Source of the DNA: Pseudomonadota bacterium
GTDB taxonomy: Bacteria > Pseudomonadota > Alphaproteobacteria > UBA9655
NCBI GenBank assembly: GCA_021809225.1
Contig: JAKBAL010000157.1
Location: 1-5,794 of the forward strand
Direction: 5' to 3'
DNA length: 5,794 nucleotides
The translations under genes and the position numbers were made by a program. Positions 5,324 to 5,794 of this stretch are shown in pieces. The stretch's first letter is position 1; every line of letters begins with the position of its first letter. The notes beneath the pieces were generated by a model. The model made no database searches. It was given only the letters and a program-made list of their open reading frames with translations, and was not told the origin of the DNA.

Positions 5324-5719
5324 ATGAAATTTTTTCCAAGTTTAGTTCTCTGCTTAGGATTTTTTTTCTTAAAAGGGCAGGGGGCAGCGGCTCAAATTTC
5401 AGAGAATATCCCAACATGTTATCCTCTCAGCGGCCAAGAAGCTTCGAACATATTAGCGCGTTCACAAACGCCGCTTTATGATGGCGATATGGAGTGGGTC
5501 ATCGATTATGCGGGCCAAGGATTCATTTGTTTAGATTTTTGTTCTCCCGGGGAGTTTCAAGTGAGCGTGGGGATTTTTAAGAATGGGAAATGCACCTATA
5601 CCATTACCAATGGGGCAGAGGCAGATATGGTTGGAAGAACAACTGAAATTGTTCTGAAACCTGTTCCTAACGAAACTTCCTCAAAGGCTATCTGTCTCAA
5701 TGGAAAGCGGTGTTCTTAG
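5324..5719 (+). CDS. Small exported cysteine-rich protein of unknown function
   Basis: I do not recognise this 131-residue protein. Residues 1-23 form a Sec signal peptide (a lysine, a hydrophobic core to about L16, then AAA at 21-23 before Q24). The mature chain of about 108 residues holds six cysteines: C32, C69, C73, C90, C124 and C130. An even number in an exported protein suggests up to three disulfides, which would need periplasmic oxidation. There are no membrane helices, and it lacks a lipoprotein box at the cleavage site (C10 lies inside the hydrophobic core). The middle part (EWVIDYAGQGFICLDFC, then FQVSVGIFKNGKCTYTI) alternates as expected for beta strands. The ATG at 5324 has AAGGA seven bases upstream. 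A second gene starts 66 bp after the stop on the same strand, so it may be the first gene of a small operon. Confidence 0.82.
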   Translation: MKFFPSLVLCLGFFFLKGQGAAAQISENIPTCYPLSGQEASNILARSQTPLYDGDMEWVIDYAGQGFICLDFCSPGEFQVSVGIFKNGKCTYTITNGAEADMVGRTTEIVLKPVPNETSSKAICLNGKRCS

Positions 5720-5743
5720 CTAAATATTAAGAAATGAAGAGTA

Positions 5744-5759
5744 AAATTCCATGGAATTT
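5744..5759. repeat. 16-bp perfect palindrome between two genes
   Basis: AAATTCCATGGAATTT is identical to its reverse complement without a spacer. It lies between the exported protein's stop (5719) and the next start (5786). Having no loop and no following T-run, it is a poor terminator; a dimeric protein binding site ahead of the next gene is the more natural reading, though chance is possible. Confidence 0.35.
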
Positions 5760-5785
5760 AAAGGAAACCTTAAGGAACAGAGACC

Positions 5786-5794
5786 ATGAAAGCA
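5786..5794 (+). CDS. Start of a further gene (runs off the right edge)
   Basis: An ATG at 5786 begins M-K-A and continues beyond the window. AAGGA lies nine bases upstream, and no other start with comparable support is present nearby. A start of MKA is compatible with a signal peptide or an ordinary cytoplasmic protein, so nothing can be said about the product. It is on the same strand as the exported six-cysteine protein, 66 bp downstream. Confidence 0.45.

Noticed and set aside
5299..5481. Plus-strand open frame of 60 codons
   Set aside because: It overlaps the six-cysteine protein in another frame and lacks that gene's ribosome site and signal peptide.
1..5794. CRISPR array, tRNA, rRNA, complete insertion sequence, toxin-antitoxin or phage-defence genes
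   Set aside because: No regularly spaced repeats, cloverleaf or rRNA-like sequence, transposase motifs or small two-gene toxin modules were visible on either strand.

Overview
The window looks like a stretch of a low-GC (AT-rich by eye, roughly 35-40% GC) Gram-negative chromosome. Three proteins carry clear Sec signal peptides, the genes are compact, and the families present are proteobacterial in flavour: a TPC-type P1B ATPase, a YhaJ/AllS-like LysR regulator, DUF924 and a periplasmic rhodanese. The style fits a low-GC alphaproteobacterium such as a Holosporales-like endosymbiont, or a Legionella-like gammaproteobacterium. That is inference only, since no marker gene is present.

Layout. (a) Positions 1-1408, minus strand: the N-terminal 469 codons of a heavy-metal-translocating P-type ATPase that runs off the left edge. 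(b) 1409-1641: a non-coding gap containing a long imperfect inverted repeat (1520-1628) bracketed by a perfect 10-bp direct repeat, which resembles a small MITE-like insertion. (c) 1642-2271, minus: an exported protein of unknown function. (d) 2352-2966, minus: an AhpC/TSA-superfamily redoxin-like protein with an RGIYCPK active-site segment. (e) 3027-3596, minus: a DUF924 protein. (f) 3597-4034, minus: an exported single-domain rhodanese, whose stop codon abuts the DUF924 start (TAAATG). (g) 4172-5095, plus: a divergent LysR-type regulator, whose promoter contains a perfect 9-bp inverted repeat. (h) 5324-5719, plus: a small exported protein with six cysteines in the mature part. (i) 5786-5794, plus: the first three codons of a further gene leaving the right edge.

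How the genes may work together. The rhodanese and DUF924 genes almost certainly share a message, and the redoxin gene, 60 bp downstream on the same strand, may also be co-transcribed. The LysR gene is divergent from this set with a 137-bp shared control region, the classical arrangement for a LysR protein controlling its neighbour and itself. A sulfur/thiol or peroxide response module is a reasonable reading but is not proven by sequence. No CRISPR array, tRNA, rRNA, complete insertion sequence or recognisable defence system was seen. The two unfamiliar exported proteins, the inverted-repeat element and the operator-like palindrome are the least explained parts of the window.
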